DNA of 32,500 nucleotides from Armadillidium nasatum (GCA_009176605.1 SEYY01009363.1:17501-50000); one strand, 5' to 3'; counted from the stretch's first letter, positions 1 through 13,878 are shown. Notes: generated from the sequence alone by a model not told the origin. Translations and numbers: made by a program.

Positions 1-345
1 ATAATTACATGGTTCAGCTCTACCGACGACAACCAAAGCTACGGAGGGAGGAAAACATAAGCACGATTCTCTTTTAAATGTATAATATAAAATTGATTCT
101 AGAATATACATATATAATTTGTAGAATATTAAATATACTCAAGAATATCTAATTTTACTAAACCTAGCACTAACCCTAACAACTATTACCTACACACTAA
201 ATATATATTTTATTCAAATTTGAAAAATATATGCTTTAACAAAAAGAGGTACAGCTTATAACTCCAGACGTGTCCTGCTACTATTTCAACTCGTCTAGTA
301 ATCCTCTGCTTCAAAACTCCGATCTCGTTGTAGGTGGATTTTTTA
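1..345. other. AT-rich non-coding flank downstream of Gypsy pol
   Basis: No coding signal or RNA gene is recognisable. On the minus strand this stretch lies just 3' of the integrase tail, so it should hold the element's 3' untranslated region or LTR. I cannot see a matching LTR partner, a primer-binding site or a polypurine tract. Confidence 0.4.
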
Positions 346-862
346 AATGTGGTGCCTATTCACGAATACCAGTCGCTACTACTATGAATTCCTGAACCAA
401 GTCGTGCCCAAGGATGAGAATAGTGAACTCTCATTCATTTTTCCTTGGCCCTCTATCTCATAAGCCATTCTTCTGAGAATACTTTAGTTTTCATAAAAGG
501 ACTTTCCTATTTTCCTCCATTTTTCTTTCCATTGTTCTATCTACTGTCACTATTTTCCTTTTTACCTTTTTACCAAGGATGAGAATAGTGAACTCTCAAT
601 CTTTTTCCTTGCCCCTCTATCTCATACGCCATACCTTCTGATAATACCTTAATAATCGTAAAAGGGCCTTCATATCTTTCTTCCATTTTTCTTTCCAGAG
701 TTCTATCTACTGTAACTATTTTCCTTTTAACTTTCACACCAACTCCATATGGCAACCAATTCGGATGTCCTTCTTGCCATTTCTCTTGTTCTTCATGGCT
801 AATGGGTAATATCTTTCCTTTTTCATGACACTCTGTCATAATCTTTTCTGATGGAGACAAGC
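346..862 (-). pseudogene. Integrase C-terminal domain with GPF motif and duplicated tail
   Basis: From 862 the minus frame continues the integrase with SPSEKIMTECHEKG, then a charged linker, and the GPY/F-type module in EERYEGPFTIIKVL. It ends RLRVHYSHPW and stops at 570-572. Positions 410-574 repeat 575-739, so a second version of the tail follows. There RVHYSHPW continues into ARLGSGIHSSSDWYS before a stop near 345, and that may be the original C-terminus. The GPF module is typical of Gypsy/gammaretroviral-like integrases and helps position the target DNA. Confidence 0.75.
410..739. repeat. 165-bp tandem duplication in integrase tail
   Basis: Positions 410-574 and 575-739 align end to end, both starting AAGGATGAGAATAGTGAACT. 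They differ by scattered substitutions and one or two small indels. The duplication creates two versions of the pol C-terminal codons. Divergence between the units shows it is not recent. Confidence 0.85.
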
Positions 863-1766
863 CCAATCTCTGAATGTTTAGTGTTATTGTAAACCAATAT
901 GGCCTTCGAAAGGAATTTATCCCATTCATTGCTTCTATTCTGTAAACTTTTTAAAAACTCGGCCAAGGTCCGATTAATTCTCTCTACTGCACCATTACTG
1001 GCTGGTTTATACGGGCTACTATATACATGTTCGATTCCATATTTATTCAAAACATCCTCGAATCTATTGCTTCTGAATTCTACCCCATTGTCTGATAAAA
1101 TTTTCATTGGTAATCTAATAAAGCTTGGCAAAATATGGTTCTCAAATGCTTCTGTTACACTTCTGGCCGATTTGTCTCTTAATGGTTTTATTGCCGCCCA
1201 TTTACTACAATGATCAATTGCGACTAAGCATGCTACATTTCCACTTGGGGTCTTTGGTAACGCCAACAAATCAATGGCAACTAATTCAAAGGGACTTTTT
1301 ACCATTATCTTCCAAATTGGTGGATATACTACCTTATGGTCAATCTTCATTAACTGACATTTAGGACAAGGTCCTACACACATCACTGACTATCACATAA
1401 GCTTTCGGATGCCATACATATCTCAAAACAGAAATCGAGCAATTTGTCACGTCCAATGTGGGCTAAACTATCATGAAACCATACAGTAACATGCACCAAT
1501 TGCTTAAAACCTATTACCGCTGCATAACAGTCTTTTGTCACCTTTTTAACTAATAATGGACCATTCATTGTTAAGTCATCGAAATATCTAGCAAAATCTT
1601 TTAAGTTTTCTTCATTTTTACCTATTTTACAGCCCTTTTTAACCTTTTCCTTCAGTAGTCTAATACATTCGGATCTATTTTGCAAATTTACTATATTCTC
1701 TACCGTAAATACATTACCCATAACTTGTTTACGTTCTATGTTCTTCCACTTCAAAAGGTTGTTCAA
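862..1766 (-). pseudogene. Gypsy integrase: HHCC domain and DD35E core
   Basis: The first part (1766-1383) has the H...H arm of the HHCC zinc domain in FHDSLAHIGRDKLLDF. The C..C arm, CVGPCPKCQ, is at the start of the overlapping frame that runs 1386-823. In that 187-residue frame the catalytic residues are Asp39 (VAIDLL), Asp99 (KILSDNGVEF) and Glu135 (ASNGAVERINRTL). The D-to-E gap is 35 residues, as in retroviral and Ty3/Gypsy integrases. A frameshift at about 1386 splits the zinc domain, and another near 862 separates the core from the C-terminal domain. The core itself still has all three acidic residues. It would insert the cDNA into the genome. Confidence 0.9.
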
Positions 1767-1789
1767 TCATTGCTAATAACGAGACACTT

Positions 1790-2175
1790 AGATTATCTGC
1801 ATCATCTCCGTAAGAAATAATTCCTTCACTAAAATCTAAAGAAGTTTCTCCTTTTACTAAATAATTCATGCCTAGTAGAAAACAGGCTGGGATAAATTCA
1901 TCTGGGACTACTACAAAAGGAGTTCGGATGGTCCTAGAATTTGTGCTAATCGGGATAATAATTCCTCTTTTACACCTTACTGGTTCACCACCAACACCTT
2001 TTAAAGTTACATCAATATCTAAACGGCTTTCCATATATCCCAGTTCTTCAATATGATCAGCAACATTTTCTCTGGCGATGCTTACTACAGACCCTGTATC
2101 TAAAAATGCACAATACTTCCATTCTTGAACATTAACATAAGTCCATGTGACACTACTTTTTGTGTGTCCACAAAA
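1790..2175 (-). pseudogene. Retropepsin-like aspartic protease domain, misplaced
   Basis: The minus-strand frame reads WKYCAFLDTGSVVSI, with the DTG catalytic triad at 2092-2100. About 75 residues later comes ACFLLGMNYL, corresponding to the hydrophobic-hydrophobic-G motif of the retropepsin fold. Spacing and length (about 110 residues) suit a single retropepsin monomer, which would act as a homodimer to mature Gag-Pol. The preceding FCGHTKSS might be a zinc-knuckle remnant, but that is weak. The domain lies between the OTU domain and integrase instead of upstream of RT. The frame breaks near 1750 before the integrase zinc domain. Confidence 0.65.
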
Positions 2176-2349
2176 TAATCTAGAATTTCTTTCCCTTTTC
2201 TTTCATCAATAAATTTATACCTAGATTTTCCTCACTATTATTGTTTACTAAATCAGTTTCCACTTTCTCATTACTTATTAAAGACTTATTTTTCAAACTT
2301 CCAAAAATTTCATTCGGAATTACATTTTGGCTCTCTTTTCTAAAATTCC

Positions 2350-2720
2350 CCCTGTCCACTACGGGGTTAAAATGAACACCAGCCAAACACTGTAAGTGAG
2401 ATATCTTTGAGTAGTTTTTCTTCTCTAATCTTTGGGCCGACATATACCACCGAGCAATATATACCATGATGCATCCATATTTTGACACCAAATAGGTCAC
2501 TAGCCACAAGTAATATTTCTAACACGGGAGAATTTCCTGCCATTTTAATAGTTTTCAAAAACTTGATCTTTCTACTCCTCTTATCAAACCCATAAGTCTT
2601 AGGATCGCTTATTAATTTATCACATAATAGCTCTCTTAGTCCTAAAACACTACTAGGTACATTTCCAATTTTAGCTCTTTCCAGTACTACTTTTAAACTC
2701 TCAAAAAGAGAATCTCCTCC
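2350..2720 (-). pseudogene. OTU-like cysteine protease domain inside pol
   Basis: Immediately after RNase H the frame reads AGGGDSLFESL, which matches the OTU nucleophile motif (G-D-x-C-L-F) except that Ser (codon TCT, 2709-2711) stands where Cys is expected. An LRELL segment and the hydrophobic stretch LVASDLFGVKIWMH follow in the order seen in OTU folds. After a frameshift near 2430, the other frame gives ISHLQCLAGVHFNPVVDRG, which fits the C-terminal G-x-H-F/Y-N catalytic-His motif. Length is about 120 residues, normal for OTU. OTU enzymes cut ubiquitin or act as viral/retroelement proteases, but the role in this element is unknown. A TCT-from-TGT change would explain the Ser, so the nucleophile was probably lost by decay. 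No profile search has been run. Confidence 0.6.
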
Positions 2721-2799
2721 ACCAGCTACTCTCTCTACTATAAATAATCCTTCAGGGAGCCCATTAACATCGATGTATGTAGTTTGTTCTTCATTAATT

Positions 2800-3290
2800 T
2801 CAAAACCGCGTGAAAGCGCATCTGCTACAATATTATCTTTTCCTGGAAAACACCTGATCTCAAGATCATAATTGCTTAAATCATCTAAAACTCGAGCAAA
2901 TTTACTATCTACTAATTTCATGCTATGTAAATACACCAACGGGTGGTGATCGGTGTGTAAAATAAAACGCTGCCCTAGCAAAAACAGCCTGAAACACTCT
3001 TAATACCCCATCTAATAGCCAATAGATTCTCTCTCAATTGTGGAGCATCTCTTTTCACAATCACTAAAACCATGTGAATCAAAAGCTATAATCCTTTTCT
3101 CTCTATTCTATTTTTGGCATAAACTAGCTCCCATTCCTACACCACTTGCAAAGACAAACAACTCTAATTTTTCTGATCTTTTTTCGAAAAATCAGGAAAA
3201 GCCAATTCCGCAGATTTCTTCACACATTCCTTCAATTTTTCAAAAGCTCTAGTGCGTTCCTCTGTCCACTCAATTACGGATTGTTCGATT
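2800..3290 (-). pseudogene. RT thumb end and RNase H of Gypsy pol
   Basis: The 5' part reads VIEWTEERTRAFEKLK followed by LAFPDFS, the usual link between RT thumb and RNase H. After a frameshift come FASGVGMGASL and then RCSTIERESIGY, the tract that in this family contains the catalytic Glu. After another frameshift near 2990, the frame from 2981 gives ILHTDHHPLVYLHS and then FPGKDNIVADALSRG, the TDH and N-x-x-ADALSR signatures of the Ty3/Gypsy RNase H C-terminus. At least two frameshifts and in-frame stops break it. RNase H would degrade RNA in RNA/DNA hybrids during reverse transcription. Confidence 0.85.
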
Positions 3291-3426
3291 AATCAAAAGA
3301 TTATCCGATTAACCGGGTTAAAAATCGCCTCACGAAAGACCATGAAAGGGGGGCTCTTGCAGTGTTGCATGCAACATTGCAACAGTGCCTTGCAACATGG
3401 CACCGGTTAGTTTGGTCCCCCTAATA

Positions 3427-3430
<4 letters not shown>
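3291..3430. other. Short spacer with a TGTTGCATGCAACA palindrome
   Basis: Positions 3363-3376 form a perfect 14-bp palindrome. Two further TTGCAACA-type words follow it at about 3377 and 3391, inside GTGCC...GGCAC. No gene is recognised. The Gypsy homology ends just left of here. Confidence 0.5.
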
Positions 3431-3504
<74 letters not shown>

Positions 3505-3516
3505 GAGAGAGAGAGA
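3431..3516. repeat. (TA)n then (GA)n microsatellite
   Basis: An uninterrupted TA tract runs to 3500 and switches directly to GA (3501-3516). Confidence 0.98.
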
Positions 3517-5611
<2,095 letters not shown>

Positions 5612-5760
5612 AACCGTAAAGAGGATAAATTTACACTTAACTAAGCAATTATGCCTTAAACGATTAAGAATGATCAAGTATTTATATGCAAATCTTCATT
5701 AATCTTCATAAAATTTTAGTAAATCAAGAATTTCAGTGTTTCTAAATATTTATTTATATG

Positions 5761-5898
<138 letters not shown>

Positions 5899-6099
5899 TA
5901 GTGTCTATGCTCTCACGCTTCCCCTGACATGTTTCCACAAATTTACAAGCACTTACTCGTACATTACCTTTAAAAAAAATTAAAATGACGAAACAAAGCT
6001 GCTTTGGAAATGCTTGGAGAGGTAGAATCCAAAGAATGCCCCTCATGCACCCCTTCTCCCATCATCACTTGGGAGTTGGTGGTCTCCAGTTATGGGGTT

Positions 6100-6830
6100 G
6101 GTGCCACCAAGACCTCTATGCCAACTTACCCTGGTGCTCGGTCTGATTTATTCATTAATTTCTGTAACATTCGCGGGTTTTTGTCTAATTTCCATTTTGT
6201 CGACCACAACCTCTTTTCTAGACATCATATTATGTTCTTAACTGAAACTCAGGTGTTTGAGGCCTCAGACAGGAAACCCTACTATGTTCCTTCCTACTGT
6301 TTCTATTCTCAGTTTTTAGCCAAAGGCTGATGTTGCGCATATGTGTCTGTTCTCGTGTCTCTAATTCTCTACTTTATGCTTTAAACTTCCTTGCAACTCT
6401 ACAACTAAAATCATATGTTCTTTATAGTTATCTCTTACCTCAACAGACTGTAAAATATTCCCCAACTATCTTCACTCCAAAATAAAACACATTCTTTCTT
6501 TATTCTTTCTCCGAAATCATCAGTTTAGGTGATTTCAATGCTCACCACCGCAATGGCTTTCTTCTGGGTCTCATGGTACAGCTGGTGAACGTGCCTTCCA
6601 TTTCGCTATCCAAAACGACCTTGGGCAGTTGGTGCAGTACCCTACCCATATCCCTGACAGTCTTGGTGATGAACCAAACGTACTTGATCTTTTGCTAACT
6701 TCTTATCCTTCTGTTTACACTGTTAAACTCTTTCCTCCTCTAGGTTCATCCGATCACCTTCTTATCTCTGTATCTTGTCCTGTCTCTTCAAGTCTTCCGA
6801 AAGAACTCTCTCCGCCTTCTGCGAGAAGAG
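6100..6830 (+). pseudogene. APE-type endonuclease of LINE copy B
   Basis: Motifs appear in order. FINFCNIRGFLSN is the N-terminal Asn-containing motif. MFLTETQ at 6232-6252 contains the catalytic Glu. Then LGDFNAHH (GDFN at 6528-6539) and GSSDHLLIS (SDH at 6749-6757, the catalytic His) follow. This is the best-preserved set of endonuclease motifs in the window: copies F and G lack the TET tract. The domain nicks target DNA to start target-primed reverse transcription. Frames shift around 6330-6630 and again after 6930, so no functional protein results. Confidence 0.85.
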
Positions 6831-7369
6831 GCTTCTGGCATTTCAGTGCCAATAATTATTCTGACTTGTGTTTGTACTTTTATAATTTCTCATGGAATAA
6901 TTACTGTTTCCGTGAGGGGCCCCTCGGAGTGTGAAGAGCGCATAACCGAGATGATTCTCTCTGGCATGGAGGCGTACATTTTAAATTCCTTCCTTTATAC
7001 AAAACCTAACAATCCTTGGTTTAACACTGTTGTTCTCGTGCTATCTGCAGCAGAGATGCTGCCTTCAGGGACTACCATCGCCTTCAAACTTCATAGAGTC
7101 CTGCAGCTTATATTCTACCCAGTAATCGTGCAAAAACTTTTCTCCTCAACACCAAAAATTCATTTCTCCGTTTAAATGCAGTAATCTTTCTGGTTCTTCT
7201 TTCTCATATCCTTTCTGGAATTTTGAAAAAGGTGTCAACTCTAGCTTTACTTCTTCCACTTTTGGTCCTTTAGTATCTTCCTCTAAAGCTGAACTCTTCG
7301 CTCAAACTTTTGCCTCTAATTCAGCCTTAGACGATTCCGGAGCTGTTCCTACTTCTTCAACCCTCTCCA

Positions 7370-8440
7370 ATTCATTTATGCCTAAAATAATAATTTCTTC
7401 TAATGACGTCATTTCTGCTCTCTCTGAGCTTAACACTGAGAAGGCGTACTGTCCTGATGGTATCCCTTTTGCTGTTCTCAAAACTTGTGTTTCCGAGCTT
7501 ACACCTTACCTTGGTAAACTATTTCGTCTATTTCTTTCAAATTTAACATTCCCTTCTTCCTGGAAACGTTTGCTCATTCCGCCTTTGCCGAAGAAGGGAA
7601 GGCCCTCTCAACCCTCTAACTACCGTCCCATTTCTTTAACCTCCGTTCTTTCTAAAGTTTTCGAATCTATCCTTAATTACAGAAAGATTTGGAAACATTT
7701 CAATTCTTCTAATCTTATCTCTGATTTTCAGTATAGTTTTCGTAAGAAACTCTCTACTGGTGATCTTCTTTCTCATCTCTATGACTCCTGATCTGCAGCT
7801 CTTCGGCATTTCTGTGAATTCTTTTGCTGTCGTGCTGGACATATCAAAAGCTCTCGATAAAGTGTGACACAAAGTTTTGATTTCCAATCTTCACTCTTTC
7901 GGAATCTATCTTTCTCTCTGTGACCTTCTCTCTGATTTCCTTTAAAATCGTTCTATAGCAGCTGTTGTAGACGGCCATAATTTTTCCTTTAAATCTGTTA
8001 ATAGTGGTGTTCCTCAAGAATCTCTCAAATCCCCAACACTTTTTCTGCTTTTCATTAATGAACTTCTCTGTTATTTCATCACCTATCCATTCCTATGCCG
8101 ATGATACCACCATTCATTACTCTTTTCCATTTGAAAGGTGCACTTCTCAAGGGCAGTTAATATACGCAATGAGGGAAGTCTTGGAGCAACTCAACTCTGA
8201 TCTATCTCGTATTTCAAGCTATGGCAGAGAAAACATGGTCGTTTTTAGTGCCACCAAAACTCAATTCCTCTATATCTCTACTCCAGACAACCTTCCACAC
8301 AACTATGATATCATCTTCGAAAACACGCAAATCAATCCTTCATCTCTCAATATTTTTGGTGTTTCATTTTATTGTGATCTTTCTTGGAAAGATCTCTTTC
8401 TAAACAAGCTTCTAAGAGGTTGTGTGTTCTAAGGTGCCTT
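7370..8440 (+). pseudogene. Reverse transcriptase of LINE copy B
   Basis: The RT starts with KAYCPDGIPFAVLKTC, continues through NYRPISLTSVLSKVFES (RT1/2 region), a damaged motif A (VVLDISKALDK, about 7830-7860) and YADD at 8094-8105, then KTQFLYIST and LNIFGVSF. The tryptophan of the motif-A helix and others are lost to stops, and at least four frame changes occur. Compared with copy F it is more decayed. The enzyme would copy LINE RNA onto nicked target DNA. Confidence 0.85.
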
Positions 8441-8508
8441 CAGAATTTCTTCACGCCACTCCAGTTGCTTGCTCTTTATAGTGGTGTTGTTCTCCCTTGT
8501 ATGGGAGA

Positions 8509-9062
8509 ATTTTGAACTGGTGTCATTTGAAGTTGGGTCGAGAAATTTTTCTAGGAAAAAAAATCCCTTCAAATGACTGCAGTTCATAATTTGCTCATCA
8601 ACTTTTTTATTTTTTCAGAAAAGCTAGTAGGATGATATAGACACATTTTCATCTAAGGGATGTTTTTAATTTAATCAATCTTTCATAGCATTTTCATGGT
8701 TTTTATGGATTTTTTTTCAAAATTTTTAGAAAAAAAATTCATAAAAATCATGAAAACACCATGAAGATGTGTTTGAATCAAAAACAACCCATAGATGAAA
8801 ATGTGTCTATATCACATTCCTAAGTTTTCTGAAAAAAAATGAAAAAAAAATGTTTAACAAATTTTGAACTTTGGTCATTTGAAGTTGGGGTGAGAAATTT
8901 AAAAAAAAAAAAACATTAAAACACCATGAAGGAGTGAATGGGTCAAAAACAACCCTTAGATGAAAATGTTTTTACATCATTCAACTACCTTTCCTAAAAA
9001 AAAAAAATTTAAAAGTTATTGAACAAATTTTGAACAGGGGCCATTTGAAATTGAGGTGGATT
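8509..9062. repeat. Fold-back repeat with tandem units
   Basis: Centred near 8722 there is a large imperfect inverted repeat. The left arm (about 8563-8718) contains TAGACACATTTTCATCTA and the right arm (about 8730-8885) contains TAGATGAAAATGTGTCTA. The unit edge AAATTTTGAAC...GTCATTTGAAGTTGGG appears directly at about 8511, 8867 and, degenerate, at 9032. The right part therefore also forms a tandem copy. It truncates LINE copy B. No coding capacity is seen, and it looks like a non-autonomous fold-back element or rearranged satellite. Confidence 0.6.
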
Positions 9063-10300
9063 TTCTCCCAAACCATAACCCCTACAAAAATTTTACAAGA
9101 GTACAAAAATCATCTTTCTATTGTGAAAATTAAAAATTTTATTTCAAAAAACAATAATTGACAAAAAGTCCCAATGAAAATGTTCGCTCCCCACTTAATT
9201 AAATGAAGGAGGAACGCATATTTTCATTGGGACTTAATTAAGTTTCAAAACAGAGTCGACTTTCGGCATAAGTTTTCGAACAGACTTCTTTCATTCAATG
9301 AAGGCATTAATTGTGTCAAGGCTTTTACGTACATGTAAGTAGATAGTGTCAAGATGAGAGAGTTATCAAACTGAAGAAAAAGAACTATGTGGTCCTCCTT
9401 AACTCTAGTGGATAATTATTATCAACTTAAGAAAAGGGCACGACATCTGGATATTACACACTACATGCTCAAAGAATATAATAGAAAGATTTTTCAGTGG
9501 GTGTCTTCAAAACCTGAAAGCATTCTTTTTGATTTGAATAACAAAAGAGTCTAATTTTGTAAGCCTACCAATAAACATATTGTGCCATGTAATATATTTT
9601 TGTCTACTATTTTGGAAATGATAAGGAAAAGAATAACAATATCTGGCATCTTTAATGATTTATATTTATTTAAAGTTAATTGCACTATTCAACACTAAAA
9701 ATGTTATTGTAACGAACATTGAAAATCTTTGCAAAATCAGGGTCACTGATTTCGAAAACTAAATTGTGAATTTTAGCTTAGCGCTACTTTTCTAATTACA
9801 ACAAAATCCTAATGGGACAGTTTTTCACAAATAAATTTTCTGTCCTCACATATAACAATCGGCAACATGCAAGTGACTATCATAATTATCCAAACCTGAT
9901 GGCAATAATTAATTCTCTAATATGTTTAGAGGAAGTATTCTGTTGCTTTAATTGTATTTAAAAAAATTTAAAAAAAAAAAAAAAAAACATTTCTGGTTTT
10001 TCGGTTGAAAGTTTAAAAAATTTTTAAAATCAATGCGTGGATTCATGAAAATGACGTTGTATTCTGCTTGAATTGCCCATAATTTGGAATTTGCTTTGTA
10101 TTCACAGCACTAATTCCTAAACCTGTTTGTTATATACTTGATGAAATAATTATCACTTGTGTATCCAATTTGTCATTCGTTATTCGTGTTGTGATTCATT
10201 AAGAAGGATTTTGTGTTCGTGAACTTCCAGACAATTATTTTTACTGGTTCAGACAGTGATAGTAATTTTACTTTAAACAGCGAAGAACAGTAGCTTTAAC
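9063..10300. other. 1.2 kb without recognisable gene
   Basis: Moderately AT-rich sequence with stops in all frames. The only structure noted is a 14-bp perfect inverted repeat, GTCCCAATGAAAAT at 9168-9181 with its complement at 9220-9233, each near a TTAATTAA word. No RNA gene is seen. Confidence 0.5.
9168..9233. repeat. 14-bp inverted repeat, 38-bp loop
   Basis: Arms 9168-9181 and 9220-9233 are perfectly complementary. This may be an end of a small mobile element, but no target duplication is evident. Confidence 0.5.
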
Positions 10301-10319
10301 ATCTTTAAATGCATACTAC

Positions 10320-10800
10320 TTGTCTAGTATAGACTCCTCCACTCCGAAGATCACAGAAAATGAGCTCATTAACCCCATAAGGGATCTCGAACTTCAGAAA
10401 AATAATTCATAACTTTTGTCAGGTAGGTTACTTCATTAGAATTTCTATGCCATTCTCTGGAATAGACAACATTTTTCACACGAAATAAATGGTTCGAAAA
10501 TATTTATAAATTCGAAGGCGATATCATTTACTACAAAGACAGTGATTGCCTGATGGAAGCGAAGTTTATGAGGCACATTCCTGATCAGTGAAAACTTTTC
10601 ATTAGTGCTTCAAAGGCAAGTTTTAAACCAGTCCTCTTAAAGTTACCATAATTCCTATGGTTATCACCAACAAAAAAGAAACATCAAATATAAGCAACGT
10701 TCTGGTAGAAGTAGAACAAAAGATGCGTAAGTGAGAAAGAAGTTTGGGATAAAGATCATTTATTAGGACTAACTATTGTTATTTCCTGTGTTAGTGGAAA
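10320..10800 (+). pseudogene. Remnant of an uncharacterised multicopy arthropod protein (tentative)
   Basis: Broken plus-strand frames read ITENELINPIRDLELQKN, then LLSGR, and after a gap YKDSDCLMEAKFM and IPDQ-stop-KLFISASKASFKPVLL. From memory these resemble, in the same order, an uncharacterised protein present in many copies in arthropod genomes. That protein has ELNDL-RDL-LSK, LL-SRL, a YCND--LM segment and a WRLFIDSSK-SLK-VLLHNG core. The match is by eye only. Stops and at least two frameshifts break it, and the C-terminal part seems to be cut by the antisense LINE copy C at about 10905. The function of that family is unknown to me. Confidence 0.35.
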
Positions 10801-10904
10801 AGTTAGCCCTCACTACACTCTGAAAAGTTAGCCTGAACACAATCATGAACATCTGGAATAAAAATTCTGTGACAAACCCTTTAAGGCGGATAAGAAATAT
10901 TTTG

Positions 10905-12349
<1,445 letters not shown>

Positions 12350-12350
<1 letters not shown>

Positions 12351-12734
12351 CACTTTCTCCGAAATCATCATTTTAGTGATTTCAATGTTCACCACAGCCA
12401 ATGGCTTTCATCTAGTTCTCAAGATCCAGCTGGTGAACTTGCCTTCCAATTTTCTATCCAGAACAACCTTGAGCAGTTGGTGCATCTCCCTACCCGTATC
12501 CCTGACCGTCTTGGTGATGAACCCAACATTCTAGACCTTTTTCTAACTTCTAATCCTTCTCCTTATACTGTTAAACTCTTTCCTCCTCTGGGTTCATCCG
12601 ATCACCTTCTTATCTCCGTATCTTGTCCTGTCTCTTCAAGTCTTCCGCAAGAACGGCCCCCGCCTTCGGCGAGGAGACGTTTCTGGCATTTCGGTGCCAT
12701 TAACTGGTCTGACTTGCGGTCGTACTTCTTCTGA
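12350..12734 (+). pseudogene. Endonuclease C-terminal half, LINE copy F
   Basis: [10 protein letters not shown] (12375-12404) corresponds to the GDFN motif, with Gly changed to Ser. THen come [19 protein letters not shown] and [12 protein letters not shown], with the catalytic SDH at 12597-12605. The N-terminal Asn and Glu motifs are missing through the deletion at about 12350, so this copy could not cut DNA. The frame shifts at about 12730 into the linker and RT. Confidence 0.85.
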
Positions 12735-13878
12735 TTTTCCATGGAATGATTACTGTTTCCGTGGGAGGGGTCCCTCGGAGTGTGCAGAGCGCATAACTGA
12801 GGTGATTCTCTCTGGCATGGAGGCGTACATTCCATATTCTTTCCCTTCCACTAAACCTAATAAACCTTGGTTTAACTCTGCTTGTTCTCGTGCTATCCGC
12901 CGCAGGGATGCTGCCTTCAGGGATTACCGTCGTCTTCAAACTCCAGAAACTCACGCTACTTATATTTCATCCCGGAATCGTGCAAAATCTACTTTTCGAG
13001 ATACTAAAAACTCTTTTCTCCGTCGCAATTGCAGCAATCTTTCTGGCTCCTCTTCCTCTCGACCTTTCTGGCATTTTGCAAAAAATGTCAACTCTAACTT
13101 TGCTTCTTCCTCTTTCCCTCCTCTAGTATCTTCTGACGGTTCAACTGCCGTTTTGCCTTCCTCTAAAGCTGAACTCTTTGCTCAAACTTTTGCCTTAAAT
13201 TCAACCTTAGACGATTCCGGAGCTGTTCCTTCAACCCCCTCTAACTCATTTATGCCTAAAATTGTAATTTCTTCTAAAGATATCACTTCTGCTCTAGCTG
13301 AGCTGAACAATAAGAAGGCGTACGGTCCTGATGGTATCCTTCCTGTAGTTCTCAAAACTTGTGCTTCCGAGCTTGCACCCTGCCTTGGTAAACTATTTCG
13401 TCTATGTCTTTCTACTTCAACCTTCCCTACTTGCTGGAAACGTGCGCTCATTCAGCCTGTGCCGAAGAAGGGGGACCCCTCTCAACCCTCTAACTACCGT
13501 CCAATTTCTTTAACCTCCGTTCTTTCTAAAGTTTTCGAATCTATCCTTAACAGGAAGATTTGGAAACATCTCAATTCTTCTAATCTTATCTCTGATCGCC
13601 AGTATGGCTTTCGTAAGAAACGCTCTACTGGTGATCTTCTTTCCCTTCTCTCTGACTCTTGGTCCTCCGCTCTTCGGCATTTCGGTGAATCTTTTGCTGT
13701 GGCGCTAGACATATCGAAGGCTTTCGATAGAGTCTGGCACAAAGCTTTGATTTCCAAACTTCCCTCTTTCGGAATCTATCCTTCTCTCTGTGACCTTCTC
13801 TCTGATTTCCTTTCTGGTCGTTCTATAGCAGCTGTTGTAGACGGCCACCGTTCATCCTATAAATCTATTAAATAGTGG
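12735..13878 (+). pseudogene. Reverse transcriptase fingers/palm, LINE copy F
   Basis: A 393-residue open stretch ends at 13875. In order: a basic linker with KPWFNSACSRAIRRRDAAF, then KAYGPDGILPVVLKTC, PVPKKGDPSQPSNYRPISL, DRQYGFRKKRSTGDLL, and motif A FAVALDISKAFDRVWHK with its Asp at 13708-13710. The frame is lost at 13871 through one extra A in a short A run just before NSGVPQGS, so motif B and YADD lie in another frame. The arrangement is typical of APE-type LINEs near jockey/I/CR1. I cannot fix the clade by eye. Confidence 0.9.

Larger units (their letters stand above)
346..3290 (-). mobile_element. Decayed Gypsy-type LTR retrotransposon, pol 3' two-thirds
   Basis: Read on the minus strand, the order is RT thumb end and RNase H (3290-2800), an OTU-like domain (about 2720-2350), a retropepsin-like domain (about 2175-1790), then integrase (about 1560-346). 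All are on one strand and keep family motifs, but frameshifts and stops fall near 3200, 3000, 2430, 1750, 1386 and 862. The RT palm is absent: homology stops near 3285, where unrelated AT-rich DNA begins. No LTR is identified. In ordinary Gypsy elements PR precedes RT, so the position of the DTG domain here is unusual. It could be a real family architecture or a rearrangement of two copies. This is an inactive relic. Confidence 0.85.

Noticed and set aside
164-181. CTAGCACTAACCCTAAC resembling telomeric (TTAGGG)n
   Set aside because: Only about one and a half units. Chance or decay cannot be distinguished from a telomeric insert.
3040-3252. 70-residue plus-strand frame
   Set aside because: Antisense shadow of the RNase H and thumb codons on the minus strand.
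13182-13757. Minus-strand frames opposite the copy F reverse transcriptase
   Set aside because: Antisense shadows of the RT. The plus strand carries all RT motifs.
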